NCBI GenBank assembly: GCA_009602735.1
Contig: WELA01013799.1
Location: 216,758-280,757 of the forward strand
DNA from: Mesotaenium endlicherianum
Lineage: Eukaryota; Streptophyta; Zygnematophyceae; Zygnematales; Mesotaeniaceae
Length of the DNA stretch: 64,000 bases
Direction of reading: 5' to 3'
Shown here: positions 1 through 10,911 of the stretch, piece by piece
How the letters are laid out: the number at the start of each line of letters is the position of its first letter
Numbering within the stretch: the stretch's first letter is position 1
Made by a program: the position numbers and the translations under genes
Notes under the pieces: generated by a model
What the model was told of the DNA's origin: nothing
Seen by the model: the letters and a program-made list of their open reading frames with translations, nothing else
The model's database searches: none

Positions 1-359
1 CCTTCCCTCATGTCCCCCCCCCATGCCCCCCTTTCCTCCCCCGGGGCCTTCTCCGAGAGGGCTGCACTGTTGCTGCCTTCATAGTCAACCAGTCCAACGT
101 TCCCGTTGCAGTTGCTGCGCTCTCTTGCGCTCGTGGGGTGCTTTAATAAAGAAGGGGAAAAGGAGCACCCCCCTGCAATGGCATCCGCTTTGGCCTTGGT
201 GTGCTGGTGGGAAGGAATTGGCTTCAGTTGGAATGGGGAGGTCTGCACGCACGCTGTTTGCCGAGTTTCAAGTGCCTAACTGGAAAATCAGCTGACGGTG
301 AAAGTGCCGTTGTCCTCTTGGGCCGATGTGTGTTGTTGTTGGGGGGGGATGTGGGGCAG

Positions 360-501
360 GTACTACACGCTGCTCGACGCCGACCACATCACTTTCATCA
401 TCAGCCGACGACGCGCGGGCATCCATTTCGACGTGCTGTACGATTCGATCTTCCAGCGCTGCCGGCGCCACCTGGAGCGGGCTACCATCGCCGTGGCTTG
501 A
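360..501 (+). CDS. Terminal exon of an unrecognised host gene
   Basis: The reading frame YYTLLDADHITFIISRRR continues through HFDVLYDSIFQRCRRHLERATIAVA to a TGA stop at 499-501. Almost every codon ends in G or C, unlike the flanking sequence, which is a strong coding signal. The exon is preceded by a GT-rich stretch ending in GGGGCAG, a plausible 3' splice site, and its first base completes a split codon. No family is recognised; the segment looks like the end of a globular protein. The upstream part, 1-359, looks like intron, and earlier exons lie outside the window. A poly(A) signal lies about 340 bases downstream on the same strand. Confidence 0.55.
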
Positions 502-841
502 TACGGAGAGAGCGCACGCACGCATGTCTGGCGTCGGCATCCAAGTTAATCCTTCATTTCGCTCAGAAATTTGCCGAGTCTTTGCCTTTCATAGCCGATT
601 CATGTCGGCGGGGAGGACTCCCAAGGGGAGGGGGAGAAGCTTTCTAGGGTTGGAACGTCAATTTATCATTCTTACATGGCTTGCTCATCTACCTTGAGGG
701 CAGCGGGAGGGCTGTCTCGCTCGTGGTAATAATGGCAAATGTGAACCCCATTGTGCCCAGATTGAATTGTCGTCAATACTATTGTTGAGGCTTAATTTCG
801 CTGTGTCCGTGCCCCCACGGCAGGCAGGCCAGCCTCTGTAT

Positions 842-847
842 AATAAA
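842..847 (+). promoter_or_regulatory. Poly(A) signal AATAAA
   Basis: A canonical AATAAA hexamer lies about 340 bases after the stop of the exon at 360-501, on the same strand. It is a reasonable end for that transcript. Confidence 0.4.
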
Positions 848-1939
848 ACATTGATTGGCTACAATATGCATGCCCTTCAATGGTGGCCGTGCAGATTCTT
901 CCATAATGGTAGGTAGGTTAGTCAGTAGGAAGGTTCATGCCTCGTAGGGGGGGAAGTAGAAACCAGAATGTAACCAAATCCTTTGTTAACCAACGCAATT
1001 TCCAAAAGCGATCGATGATTGGATCAATTGCATGAAGCATGTCGATTGCCCGCTTGCATGTTGTGAAGAATGCATTGTATGAACAAACGTGTCATCTCTC
1101 AATCACGTAGCGCATAAGTAATATGTACTAATAAAACACAAAAAAAAACTTAAATTGCCTGTTTCTGTCCTTTTTCCCACAAGGGCCAGCCGCATTTAAA
1201 AAATAAGGATCTCGGAGATGGAGCTCAGCCTAGCGGATACCAGGCCAGCATTGTTATCTCCGACTGTGTCCTGTGCTCAAATGTTTCAGTTCAAAGCAGG
1301 CTATTAACTGCGGACTTCCAGAACTAGTGTCCAACTACAAGCAATTGACCCCAAAGAAATGACTGTGCACAAGAAGAGAGCAAATAGCAAAAAGAACCTG
1401 CAATTTAAAAAATGATTATGCTAACGAATCTTGTGCTATATGGTAACAAGCACCATATGCTTATTGGCCTACTCCAGACTAAATCATAATTTACAAATAG
1501 CAACAGGCTTTGCCGAGAATCTCATTCCGCACAACTGTGTAAGGTAGCCAGAATGACGACCTCAACTCAACCCCACTTATATACATACACACGAATCGAA
1601 GAGCCTCAACTCGCCATGGGCACTGCAATCTGCAGGCCTCCTCCTAAACAAGGAAAAGATGCGCCTGCTGGAGTCCACCTCGAGTCCCTTCGTTATTAGC
1701 CACACTGCACTAGTGGGCCCCCCTTCTTATTGTTAGCAATATTGACGCGATATTGCACTCTCAATCTATTAATCCACGCCAGCCCGAAGAAGCGAGCGAG
1801 AGCTAGCAGGCACAAGCTCGGCAATCAACCACGAATTTTTGCCATGTGCTCCACACCAGGCCCTCCCCTCCCCCCTCATCCTCCTATTTCTCCGCCCTCC
1901 GCCCCCAGAAGCAATCCCCCCTACCAACCTTTTAGCTTT
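848..1939. other. Intergenic stretch between convergent host genes
   Basis: No ORF with coding character, RNA gene or repeat was seen here. The stretch separates a plus-strand gene end from a minus-strand gene end, so it should hold the 3' untranslated sequence of the latter. Confidence 0.4.
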
Positions 1940-4543
1940 CTACAGAGCAGCACCAAAGGCTCTCATCCTCTCCAAAATGCCTTGCGATACTTTTCGCGGC
2001 CTGCGCTCCGACGCGGCCGGCGACGATGCGGCGGGCACTTGAGCTGCTTCAGCTGCTTTCGGCGCGTTCTGCAGAACGTCCCGCGCTTTCTCCTCCCGTG
2101 CAGCCGTCTCGGCAGCCGCAGGTGATGCCGCCACCTGCCCGGGGCTGGGCCCCGGCGCCTCTTTCTCGTCCGTAGCCCCCGCCAACGGCGACAGCCCCCC
2201 CCTCAGCGAGTGCCTCCTAGAGGAGGCGGGACTCACTCCCACCCGCTCCCAGAACCCGACGTCATCGTCGGAAGAATTTGGTGAAGGCGAGTGTGGAGAG
2301 TCGCCACTCCCACCGCCAGCAGCCCGGTTCCCGCCTGCGTCTGTCGTCATCGTCCACTTCGGCTCCAAGGCCGGCGGAGTGCCGGCTCCCGCGCCCCCGG
2401 CGGGCGGCGTGTCTGGCGCCCCAGGCGCACCACCACCGGGGGAAGCCTTTCTTGGCGACATGAAGTACTTGAGAAGGCCCCTGGGGCTGCCACTCAGGGG
2501 CGCGCCTTGCCTGGTGACCGCGTGCACCTTGTGAGCGGGCAGCGGCAGGCTTCCGGGAGGGGTCTGGGGAGCTTTTGACGGAGATGGGGATGGGGCCTTG
2601 GGAGAGGAGGTGCCGAGGGTGAGCTTCTCCCACTTGGCCCTAGCCGAGGCCACAATGCCCCGAACCTGCCCCGAACTTGCGGGTTGCTGCAGCGCGCTTG
2701 CCTTTGCGCCCAAGCTGGAGCCTGGAGGACAGGCTGCAGCTGCGGGGGGAAGGGGCTCCTCCCCATGCCCACTGGGCCTGTTCTCCGAGTTGTCCACCAG
2801 CACCTGCAAAGAGCGCCTCCCGAAACCCGAGGAGCTCGAGGTGGTGCCGGGACCGCCGTGGCTGTGGCCGTGGCCATTGCCAGCTGGCGGAACGGGCTGC
2901 TGCAGCACATCCTTGACCTCCTTCGGGGCTGCCAGGGCAGGGCCTGCGGTTTCGACGCTGGAAACGTCGGCTCGCCTCTCTCTTGTCTGCGCCTCGCCAG
3001 GGGGGGCTCGGGCGCTGTGGGCGCCAGCTGGCACGTTCTCCTTCTCCCTGGAGTTCCCGCCAATGCTATCCACTCTCCCCCTTCTCATTGGACTCTCCTC
3101 CGGCAGGACCTTGATGTCTCCCCCCCCGCTTACTGAATCACAAGCAGGCACGCTGCTGCTGCCGCTGCTCGTACCCTTGCTAAGACTTGTACTTATGCTC
3201 TTGCTCATCTTCTTGCTCTTGCTTGTGCTTGTGCTCTCGCTCTCGCTCTTGTTCCCACTCTTGCTCGTCTTCTCGCTCTTGCTCGTGCTCTTGCTCGTAC
3301 TCTCGCTCGTGCTCTCGCTCGTACTCTCGCTTGTGCTCTCGCTCGTGCCTTTGCCCTCGCTCTTGCCTCCGCTCGTGTTCGTGCCTTTGCCCTTGCCTTC
3401 ACTGGTGCTTGTGCTCGTGCTCTTGGCCTTGCTTGAGCTCTCGGTCTTGCTCCTGCTTGTGCTCCCGCTCTTGCTCGCGCTCTCGCTCTTGCTCGTGCTC
3501 TCGCTCTTGCTCGTGCGCGGGCCAGAGATGCTCTCGGGCCCCGCCTGGTCCACCTCCTTGATGCGTGCCAGCAGCCAGTCGAGGGCCGCCGGGGAGAGCG
3601 TGTGGAGCGCGTGTGCCGGCTCCTCTTCCTCCTCGTGCACCGCCGCCCCCCGTCCGCCTGCAAGCCCCTCCTCTATCTGCTGCTGCTGCTGCTGCTGCTG
3701 ATGTGAGGCTCTCCCCACGCCACTTCCAGAAGATGCAGGGGGAGGAGCAGCACAAGCCTCCGCCAACATGGGCAGCACAGCCTTGTCCAGAAGCTCCTCA
3801 AACGACAGCCTCCTGGGGCTTGCGTGATCACCGTGGCCGACACCAGCCTCTTCCTCCGCGCACGAAGCACCCTCCTCACGCAGCGACGCGCTCCCTGGGT
3901 CTCCAGCCTTGCCAGCGTGGCTTCGTCCCGACGTGGACGCTGCTTCCCGCGCTCCAGAAGCACCGCCACCACCCCCACCACCACCACCAGCAGCAGCAGC
4001 AGCAGCAGCTTCTTGAGGCTCTCCCGCACCACGGCACTCGGCTCCTGCAGCAAGTTCCAAGCCTGAGGGGGATTGCGCGGCAGGCGCCTCAGTGAGGGAA
4101 GGGGGGCTGCTGGCCTTGGCAAGGCGGGAGAGCAGCCACTCCAGGGCTGCCGGGGAGAGGCCCTGCAGTTGCTCTGGCAGCGGCTGTCGGCCGGGCTTGC
4201 CTCTGCTCCCACCACTACTGCCACTGCAACCGCCGCTGCCAGTCTCTTGGGCATTCCTTGCTGTGGGGGGTGTGCTGTTGGCGTGCGCGTGCAACCTGCG
4301 CTTAGGTGCAGTGTGCCCGGCAATCTCAGCGCTCTCATCCTCCACCTCTGCCCGTCCCCCTCTCAGGGATCTTGCGGGGGCCAGCGGAGCGCACACTTGA
4401 TTCGCTCGTGAATCAGATTCAGTGGCGCCACTTGTCCGGCTACTGGGCCTGTCAACCTCGGCTGAAGCTTGGCCGGGCGACCGGTCGCCTCCGGCAGCCA
4501 CGTGGCAATGTCTGGCTGCGCCATGCGTTGATCTCCACCTCCT
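1940..4543 (-). CDS. Last exon of IQ-motif host gene: Ser-rich, low-complexity tail
   Basis: This is a single open frame of about 867 codons ending at 1940. The start at 4543 is a splice acceptor (AAACGCAG) that joins in phase 0 to the exon at 4839-5476. The join gives ALVLQ followed by RRWRSTHG, completing a second IQ-like motif across the intron, which is the main reason for choosing this frame over two shorter alternatives. The product is Ala/Gly/Pro/Ser-rich and probably disordered. It has a Gln run (about residues 280-289 of the exon), acidic patches (HEEEEEP), a Ser-Lys/Glu/Thr repeat tract, and a conserved-looking C-terminal segment containing DDDVGFWERVGVSPASSRRHS and ending ILERMRAFGAAL. 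IQ motifs usually bind calmodulin or myosin-type light chains; the function of this gene is not known to me. Confidence 0.6.
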   Translation of the reverse strand, partial: RRWRSTHGAARHCHVAAGGDRSPGQASAEVDRPSSRTSGATESDSRANQVCAPLAPARSLRGGRAEVEDESAEIAGHTAPKRRLHAHANSTPPTARNAQETGSGGCSGSSGGSRGKPGRQPLPEQLQGLSPAALEWLLSRLAKASSPPSLTEAPAAQSPSGLELAAGAECRGAGEPQEAAAAAAAGGGGGGGGGASGAREAASTSGRSHAGKAGDPGSASLREEGASCAEEEAGVGHGDHASPRRLSFEELLDKAVLPMLAEACAAPPPASSGSGVGRASHQQQQQQQQIEEGLAGGRGAAVHEEEEEPAHALHTLSPAALDWLLARIKEVDQAGPESISGPRTSKSESTSKSESASKSGSTSRSKTESSSKAKSTSTSTSEGKGKGTNTSGGKSEGKGTSESTSESTSESTSESTSKSTSKSEKTSKSGNKSESESTSTSKSKKMSKSISTSLSKGTSSGSSSVPACDSVSGGGDIKVLPEESPMRRGRVDSIGGNSREKENVPAGAHSARAPPGEAQTRERRADVSSVETAGPALAAPKEVKDVLQQPVPPAGNGHGHSHGGPGTTSSSSGFGRRSLQVLVDNSENRPSGHGEEPLPPAAAACPPGSSLGAKASALQQPASSGQVRGIVASARAKWEKLTLGTSSPKAPSPSPSKAPQTPPGSLPLPAHKVHAVTRQGAPLSGSPRGLLKYFMSPRKASPGGGAPGAPDTPPAGGAGAGTPPALEPKWTMTTDAGGNRAAGGGSGDSPHSPSPNSSDDDVGFWERVGVSPASSRRHSLRGGLSPLAGATDEKEAPGPSPGQVAASPAAAETAAREEKARDVLQNAPKAAEAAQVPAASSPAASERRPRKVSQGILERMRAFGAAL
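3187..3530 (-). repeat. Coding minisatellite: Ser-X repeats
   Basis: Units of 6-12 bp of the form AGC-GAG/AAG/ACG repeat on the minus strand and encode strings such as SKSESTSKSES and TSESTSESTSES. The tract lies wholly inside the open frame and keeps it, so the length probably varies between alleles without loss of frame. The plus strand reads as a spurious Leu/Cys-rich frame. Confidence 0.75.
3677..3703 (-). repeat. (CAG)n run coding poly-Gln
   Basis: CTG triplets on the plus strand read as a run of eight or nine Gln on the coding strand, between HQ and IEEG. A shorter triplet run lies at about 3985-4010. Confidence 0.75.
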
Positions 4544-4838
4544 CTGCGTTTAGAGACATCACAGAGAGCACAATGTCAATGTAAGGCTTGACTTGCTTTC
4601 ACGACGGCCTGTACAAACTCTGCACTGGCGACCTGGACAAAGGGCAGGCTCAGCTTTTCTGGAGCCAAAGAAATATCACATATATACACATAAGATATAT
4701 AGACATGTATATAATGCATACATACTGGAATAAACATTTACACATTTTGAGACACATATGTACATGAAGTAGGTATACCTATACCTCTTCTTCCACCAAG
4801 CTGCAGGGGAGAATATGATGTGGCTGGGTACAACGAAC

Positions 4839-5476
4839 CTGCAGAACCAAAGCACTCCGGCGCCGCTTCTGGTGCTGTCGCCTCGCCACGACCATGCGCC
4901 ACCATGACTGGACGACAAGGGCAGCCATGTCTCCCCGGGTGGAAGCGCCAGAGAACACCGGCCCTATGTCCGACATGTCTGCGAACACGTCCCTCCCGGA
5001 GAGGCACGAGGACGCAAGGAGAGCGTCGAGGCTCCCCGACTTGCCGCCGTCGCTCGCAATCGTCTCCAGCCTGCCACCTGGCGCAGCGGCGCCGCCCAGC
5101 AGATGCTGGTACCGCCCGTCGCAGCTGCGCCGGGAAGGCGACTGCGGCGCCGCATGCTCGTACGTGGGGGACTGGCAGAGGGGCGTTACGGGGCAGGACC
5201 AGCTGTAGGGACTGGAAGGGTATGACATGTCCAGGGGAGAGAGGTCTGTCGAGAGCATCACATCACTCCCTCTGAACGTCAGAACTCTCTCCCTCCGCGT
5301 CCTCGCCTCCGCCTCCACCTCCCCCACTCTCGCCTGGGGGTCCTGCGAGGCCATGTGGGTGCAGCTGCTGGCGCGTTTCATTCCCGGCCTGAAGGAGGCG
5401 GGCCGGCCGGGCCTGGGAGGGGCCGCAGCTGGCAGGCTCCCCAGGGCTGCCTTGTGTTGCGACGCCTTCTTGGAAC
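4839..5476 (-). CDS. Internal exon of IQ-motif host gene
   Basis: The acceptor TTTTTCAATGCAG precedes 5476 and the donor CAG|GTTCG follows 4839. The exon enters with two bases of a split Gly codon supplied by the exon at 5858-6022, so phases agree. It encodes a Ser/Pro-rich segment (DMSYPSSPYSWSCPVTPLCQSP), then LDALLASSCLSGRDVFADMSDIGPV, then an IQ-motif region AALVVQSWWRMVVARRQHQK ending at ALVLQ. The IQ part suggests calmodulin binding; the rest is unrecognised. Confidence 0.6.
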
Positions 5477-5857
5477 CTGCATTGAAAAACGCAACAAAAA
5501 CACACAAAAGACACAAAAATACAGGCATTCTCTTCAGCCTCCTTCGTGAGTGGAGGCCTCCTCCCTAAGTGGAGGCCTCCTTCGTGTGTGAAGGAATGTG
5601 ATTAACCTAATGTTGGAGACGCACGCTTGCTCCCGTCGAGTGCCCAAGGCAAAGAAACAGCCGCCAGCTCTTGTCTCTGCGCGCACGCGCGACGGCGATG
5701 CCAACAGTCGTGCACGCAATGAGAAACAGCACAGAGCAAAGGAGAGCATCTGAGGCATTTCGCGGAGGAGGCATCAGGGGCCACGGCTCGGGTGCTGAAG
5801 CGCACACACAACGCAGGCCACGCAGAACGCACGCGACACTCGCAAAGGAAAGCGCAC

Positions 5858-6022
5858 CTTGAACGACGCGGGCGCCGAGGGCGTGCTTGGCAAAGTGCGG
5901 GGGCCGGCGGGGGGGCAGGTTGCTGGCGTTGGCGGGGATGCCTATGGGCTCCTGCTTCAGCGTGCGCAGCACCTTGCTCCAGTAGTACACGGTGTTGTCC
6001 CTGAAGGGCCCCTGCGGCCCGC
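5858..6022 (-). CDS. Internal exon of IQ-motif host gene
   Basis: Acceptor GTCGTGCAG and donor CAAG|GTGCGC bound an open segment reading GPQGPFRDNTVYYWSKVLR then TLKQEPIGIPANASNLPPRRPP and FAKHALGARVVQ. Codon third positions are strongly GC. The end phase matches the exon at 4839-5476, forming a Gly codon across the intron. No domain is recognised. Confidence 0.6.
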
Positions 6023-6035
6023 CTGCACGACGACA

Positions 6036-6135
6036 AGTGGCGAGTGGCAGTAGTGAGTGTCCTGGAGCCGGATGCGCATGTCCACCTGGAGGAACTTGGC
6101 ATCGCAGTAGACGGCTGTAGTACGTATAGTGTCAA
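6036..6135 (-). CDS. Probable internal exon of IQ-motif host gene, borders uncertain
   Basis: The minus strand reads AVYCDAKFLQVDMRIRLQ with coding-like codon choice after a TACTACAG acceptor-like site near 6136. I could not find a donor whose phase fits the next exon, so the right-hand limits are approximate. Confidence 0.35.
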
Positions 6136-6574
6136 TAGGAGCTACCAAGCTGTCCAGCTGTCAACCTGTCGATCAGTCGACCTGTGCGCTGCAGTGGAGG
6201 CTGACGCTGTCTCAGAGAGAACAGGCTCGCTCCAAGTGGCTGCTACTGGCACCTACAGTGACAGATGGGCAACGCTAGGAACTAAGTAACTGAGTTTTTG
6301 AAGACTTAGAATGAAGCGTCTACGTGCATTTGGGAAGACCCAACAAAGACCACATGCATGCATCCAAGGCTGGTCGAAGCTTGCGATGCCGTCCAGAGTT
6401 GGCTCAGTGAGAGCGCACAAAGCCTCTGCCACCTCCTTGGCATACAGCACAGAAATGGAGCAAGATGTGTGCGGTGGGCATGGTACCAGGAGGGCGAAAG
6501 GAAGCAGACGAGGGAGCCGGGGTGAGGAGCGCGGCACATGTTGCATGTCTGACTGCTGGGCCGAACGGACTCAC

Positions 6575-6678
6575 CGTTGTGAGTCTTGGCGAGGTACTCC
6601 CAGTCCTGCGTGGCAACGGCCTGAGGGCAGTACTTGAGCCAGTAGGCGACCACCGTCTGCTCTGCATGCTCCAAGTCC
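6575..6678 (-). CDS. Internal exon of IQ-motif host gene
   Basis: A pyrimidine-rich tract ending GTGTGGCAG precedes the exon and a consensus donor G|GTGAGT follows it. It encodes DLEHAEQTVVAYWLKYCPQA then VATQDWEYLAKTHN with GC-rich third positions. It is the clearest splice-bounded exon of this gene. Its family is not recognised. Confidence 0.55.
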
Positions 6679-7725
6679 CTGCCACACGCCAACAACAGAG
6701 GGAGGAAGCCTCTCGTCAGCACGACTTGATACGCGCTTTGCTTCTCAATGTGCTCTGTTAATTCAACTGTGTTGAGCAGGCATGTCTCATCAAGCATGTG
6801 GAGAGTCACCGTCGGAGTGGGTGCTGGTTTTGTGCTCGCAAAACAGGCTCTTCCCTCCCCAAGCTGCGAGCACAAGTAACCTCGCGCTCCAAATGGCACT
6901 CCTCTCCCGATGGAACACGGTAGAGAGAGTGCAGCGTAGTGGCAATTTCATAGTGACCAACCAACCCAGGGCAATTTCGACTTGAGGGGCGCGTTACGGC
7001 AGTCCGACATGTCCTACCTGCACTTAGTCCATGGCAGGGCGCGATGTCTCCACGCATCCCTATGATACTCCTCGGATATCTGCAAGGGGCCTATGCTCGT
7101 TCCTTGGTCGCCGTCTGGCACATTAATCCTGCGCCATCACACACGCCACATGTGTCAGCCACTGGGAGGTGATCATCTTGCCATCGGCTGCTGGACTCCA
7201 TGGGCTGGGAGCAGGGGAGCACGTTACATCTTCGAAATAGCACCAAGGGTGCTTATAAAGACTACCAGAAGCCGATATCTGGTGTATACTTTCTTAATAC
7301 AGTTTGCTAAAGCGCGCTCGCTGCCCCTGAGCTGACCAATGAACCTTTGAGTGACGAGCTTGTATGTGCTATCGGGAGGTCACATCCGAGTGTGTATCTA
7401 TGCATTTGCGTACAGCCAACTGAATAGTACCCTAATCAACTTCTGCTCAGCAAACGAGCTGAAGACACAGACCGCTTATTTCAGCTTAGCACACCGTGGT
7501 ATACGGCAAGTAATCATGGCCAGTGCTGGCTAAGACACCATATATTCAACCACGGACCATCACTCCGAGCCTTTCTATATGGACTAAGAGGCTGCCTTGA
7601 AGACGGCCAGTTATAGTAGCAGCAGCGAGTCACTTCAATCAGGTGCAACTTGTTTCTTTAATATGCCAGATGGAGTAAGAGCAGTGGTCAACAGTACTGA
7701 GCAAAGATAAATTAACCCCAGTACC

Positions 7726-8061
7726 TGTTACTAGATTCTACAAACCGCAGGGCGTTAAGCAGGGGTCTGAGCTCGACCCGGGCTTCTGACACTGCCTTCC
7801 TGATTTTTGCTTCATCCTGAGGAGTAGGGACTGAATGTAAGCCCTTTGACCCCGAGTAGTAGCTGTAGACCCTGTAAGCATTCCCATTGAACTTTTTTGT
7901 TCGCTGCCGAGCAGCGACTTTCATTCCCTGACCCTTGTCATTCATTCCTTCAGCACTGCCGCTACTGGCTGCTGTGTGAGGCTTCCAACCGGCCAAGAAA
8001 CTATGTTCTGACTCTGCGGCAGACGAAATTCTTGCCAGTTTTGGGGACAACATTCTCTGTC
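7726..8061 (-). CDS. Possible 5' exon of the same minus-strand gene
   Basis: An open frame of about 115 codons starts near a Met at 8053 and reads RTKKFNGNAYRVYSYYSGSK then VPTPQDEAKIRKAVSEARVE and LRPLLNALRFVESSNR. It ends at a donor-like AACAG|GTACTG. The protein character is convincing, but I see no direct link to the exon at 6575-6678 and further exons could lie between. Confidence 0.4.
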
Positions 8062-8065
8062 CCAC

Positions 8066-9448
8066 TCACTAGCCAAGAATTAAAACTCTGTGTCTCAACC
8101 AAGACAAGGTCCCAAGCATATCAACCTTCTACCTCATACTTCACTAAGAAATAACCTTGTAAAGTCTACAACCCTCTGCCTTCTGCTGCTTCTGGCACCT
8201 TGCCAGGACTCACCGTTTAATAAGATACCGTGCAACTACGACTAATAAATGTGCTGTGGCTTCTGCAATAGGATCAACAAGACTCTTAGAGAGGAATGCA
8301 CGAGGACACTTCTCCCGATGCTTAAGTTATTACGAAACGCTAGAACTCCTTGTGTACAGCATCCCTCAGCAACTGCAAAGCCTACTCAAGTATGGCTGGA
8401 GCTCTACAAAGACAAAACAATCGTTATAAGCCTCGTACAGAAAAAGAATGTCCGAAAGTTCGTTTTCAGCCCTCACCGATTAAAATATTGGAAGGCTAGT
8501 GGTCGATGTTCACAGCAGCCTCGTGCAAACTAATCGTTGAACTCGACATAGTACACCATGGTGCCCCACAGTCATCACACTCCCTTTCTACCGCAAAGTT
8601 GTATCAGCTGGCGAAGGTAGGCGAACGTTGAGGAATAGCCAGAAGACGACAGGTCGGACGCCCTTCCTTAAATACGGGCGCGCCATGTGAAAATAGTCAG
8701 AGCACTTCGCACCTGGAGCCTTCTCAGCCTCAAGTGCCACCCGAGGTAGTACAACACCCGTTGCCATACGTCTCATTAGTCCCGACATACCACCAAGCGG
8801 GGCCATTCAACGGTCTGTCCAACCGGCAGACACGGCATCAAAAAGACATGAAAATCGAGCCGGACTTTTTAGAATATATGAATGTGATACTATACCGATC
8901 TTCAGCTTTTGGCTCAGTTTTGGCTGGCCTAACCAGCTGGGCAGCTCAATATCCACCAGATAGCACTTCAATATGCCAGCCTCCGGGTCTCATATAGCTG
9001 GGGTCTGGAGTCTGGACCCAGCTATCGACAATCGCAATCATCACATCTGATTGCGTCTGATCACGTCAGTGTTCGTATGGTGTGAGCTGGTGTGGAGCAA
9101 AGGCATGCCATGGCATGCCCACCGTGATGGACACTGATGCACAGACGCCACCTATCACAATGTGTCACCATCACTTTTACCATACTTCAAAATCCCGGCT
9201 AGTTTCGCTGCAGGTTAACGACGAACCGTTCAGAAAACATGCGGGCGGCAGCTGCATATTTTATGAGTTCAGGAATACCGGCGCCGGCAACGTGATCGAC
9301 GAACATCGTCGAATTTTTAGTTGCTAGAAGGCATTTTGCGAATTGTCACGACTGAAAGTAAATGTCGGTCCGACACGCGCAGGAGAAGCTGCGGCGAGTC
9401 ATAGTACGTGTGGAGTCCACTTTGAGCCCAAAAGACCAAGCAAGGTTA
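8066..9448. other. Non-coding stretch, no feature supported
   Basis: Short ORFs here (for example 8249-8533 on +) lack codon bias or recognisable domains. The segment could hold the promoter of the minus-strand IQ-motif gene, but no clear core promoter motif was identified. Confidence 0.3.
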
Positions 9449-10351
9449 GGGACAGTTTAGAGTGGGCACTCGCGACGATGTTCTCTTCCGCTCATCGCGC
9501 TTTTCCAGTTTGGGCGCTATTCTAAAACTCAATAGTAAAAAAACCTATTCAAATGAAAAAGTTTCCAAATTTGAACTCTTGGTTTACAGTGAGCACTCGT
9601 CCCTACTATTCCATCAACCGTCAAATTTTCCTATTACCAGTGTCACGATTTGTATCCACCTCTTTTAGCGGCGGGATAGGTCACGTCCAGAAAAACATTG
9701 GTAGAGGGGGATGGATTAGGCCCAGTTTACAGTGGCCACAGGCACTCAATTGATCAACGCAAATTGAGGAATTGAAAATTACGAGATCGAAGCGACGAAG
9801 ACAAAAATAGACGACCAAGTTTTAAACAGCTAAACAAAAAAGCGTTTACAGTGCACAGGCACAAATTGATTGAGGGAAATGGTAAAATCCCCTCCACATA
9901 ATGTCGCGCTTCGTCTCCGCGTAATTTCTGGGCTCGGTTAGACTCCACAAATCATATTTTAACACAGATCATCGTGCATCGTGCATCTTGCTCTTAAAAA
10001 TGACATTTGGGTGCCGAAACCTCACATCCTCACCAGCCGCGAACAGCCGCGAACACAAATACTCCATAGCCTGCTCATGCAATAGAAACTTTTGTATTGG
10101 CATTTCCCCAAATAGCGAGGGAGGGATAACAGTATATATGCGATGGGTTCAGACGAATGTTAAGTGTAAAAACTTGGTGAACGCTGTATTTTTTTCTCTA
10201 CTCCTTGTCGTCCTGAAATCGTTGCCAAAAAAAGTAAAGTACACCACGAGTACATCCTTCTTTGCATCCCCTGCCTAATACTGACAGCCCTTGTCAATCG
10301 AGTGATCGTTGAGGAGGGGTCAATCGAGGGGTCGAACACATCTCAGATTCT

Positions 10352-10375
10352 CAAACCTGCTCGAGAGCAGGTTTG
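10352..10375. repeat. Perfect 11-bp inverted repeat with a 2-base loop
   Basis: CAAACCTGCTC, then GA, then GAGCAGGTTTG forms a perfect hairpin just left of the solo LTR, inside the inner Harbinger-like element. Confidence 0.7.
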
Positions 10376-10406
10376 AAAATCCGAGTTTGATTGATTGAAA
10401 CCACGA

Positions 10407-10911
10407 TGTAGTGAAACAGATAGATAAAGTACTTAGTAAAACAGAATACTTTATTTATTCAAGACAAGGATCTTTGAACACAAGTGGTAGCTTCTTGAAA
10501 GAGAGATGGCTTCTTGAAAGTTAATATATTTCTGGATTTTGGCAAGTACAAGAGTGATTCTCCAATGTCTTTCTATGTTCTAGCTCTTGTTTATATACTT
10601 GCTACATAAGTAATTTCTAGGAAGGTGTATGTTGATGTGTTGGCACCCAACACATCCCAAAACTTGCCACCTCTTTCTAGAATAATGTACACATGTCCTT
10701 TTGACCTAAAAATGGCACATCTTACTTTTGCCACATGGAGTTCTTCTAGGTCTTTCCTCTAACTTCGAAAATGCCTTGGAAGGTTCAAAGGACATGAACC
10801 AAGTTACTAGAGTACCTATTCACACTTGACTCCACACAATACTACTCCAAATATATTTGAAAACATTAAAATATATGCGAACTAATATATAATAACTCAA
10901 ATCACTACACA
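10407..10911 (-). mobile_element. Solo LTR, family 2, minus orientation
   Basis: The 505-bp sequence begins and ends with the family-2 LTR termini (TGTAGTGA...TCACTACA) and matches the LTRs at 52105-52606 and 58262-58759 throughout. The five bases CACGA flank it on both sides (10402-10406 and 10912-10916), a perfect target duplication. No internal sequence remains, so it is the product of LTR-LTR recombination. It postdates the Harbinger-like element it sits in. Confidence 0.9.

Noticed and set aside
201-647. Overlapping plus-strand ORFs across the first exon region
   Set aside because: Only the frame ending at 501 has consistent GC-rich third positions and a splice acceptor; the others are shadows.
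2598-3701. Long plus-strand frame rich in Leu (LLVLSLVLSL...) that resembles a membrane protein
   Set aside because: It is the antisense of the Ser-X minisatellite in the IQ-motif gene; the hydrophobic look comes from the CTC/CTT triplets.
8249-8533. 95-codon plus-strand ORF
   Set aside because: No codon bias, no domain, and no splice-site context; AT-rich background.
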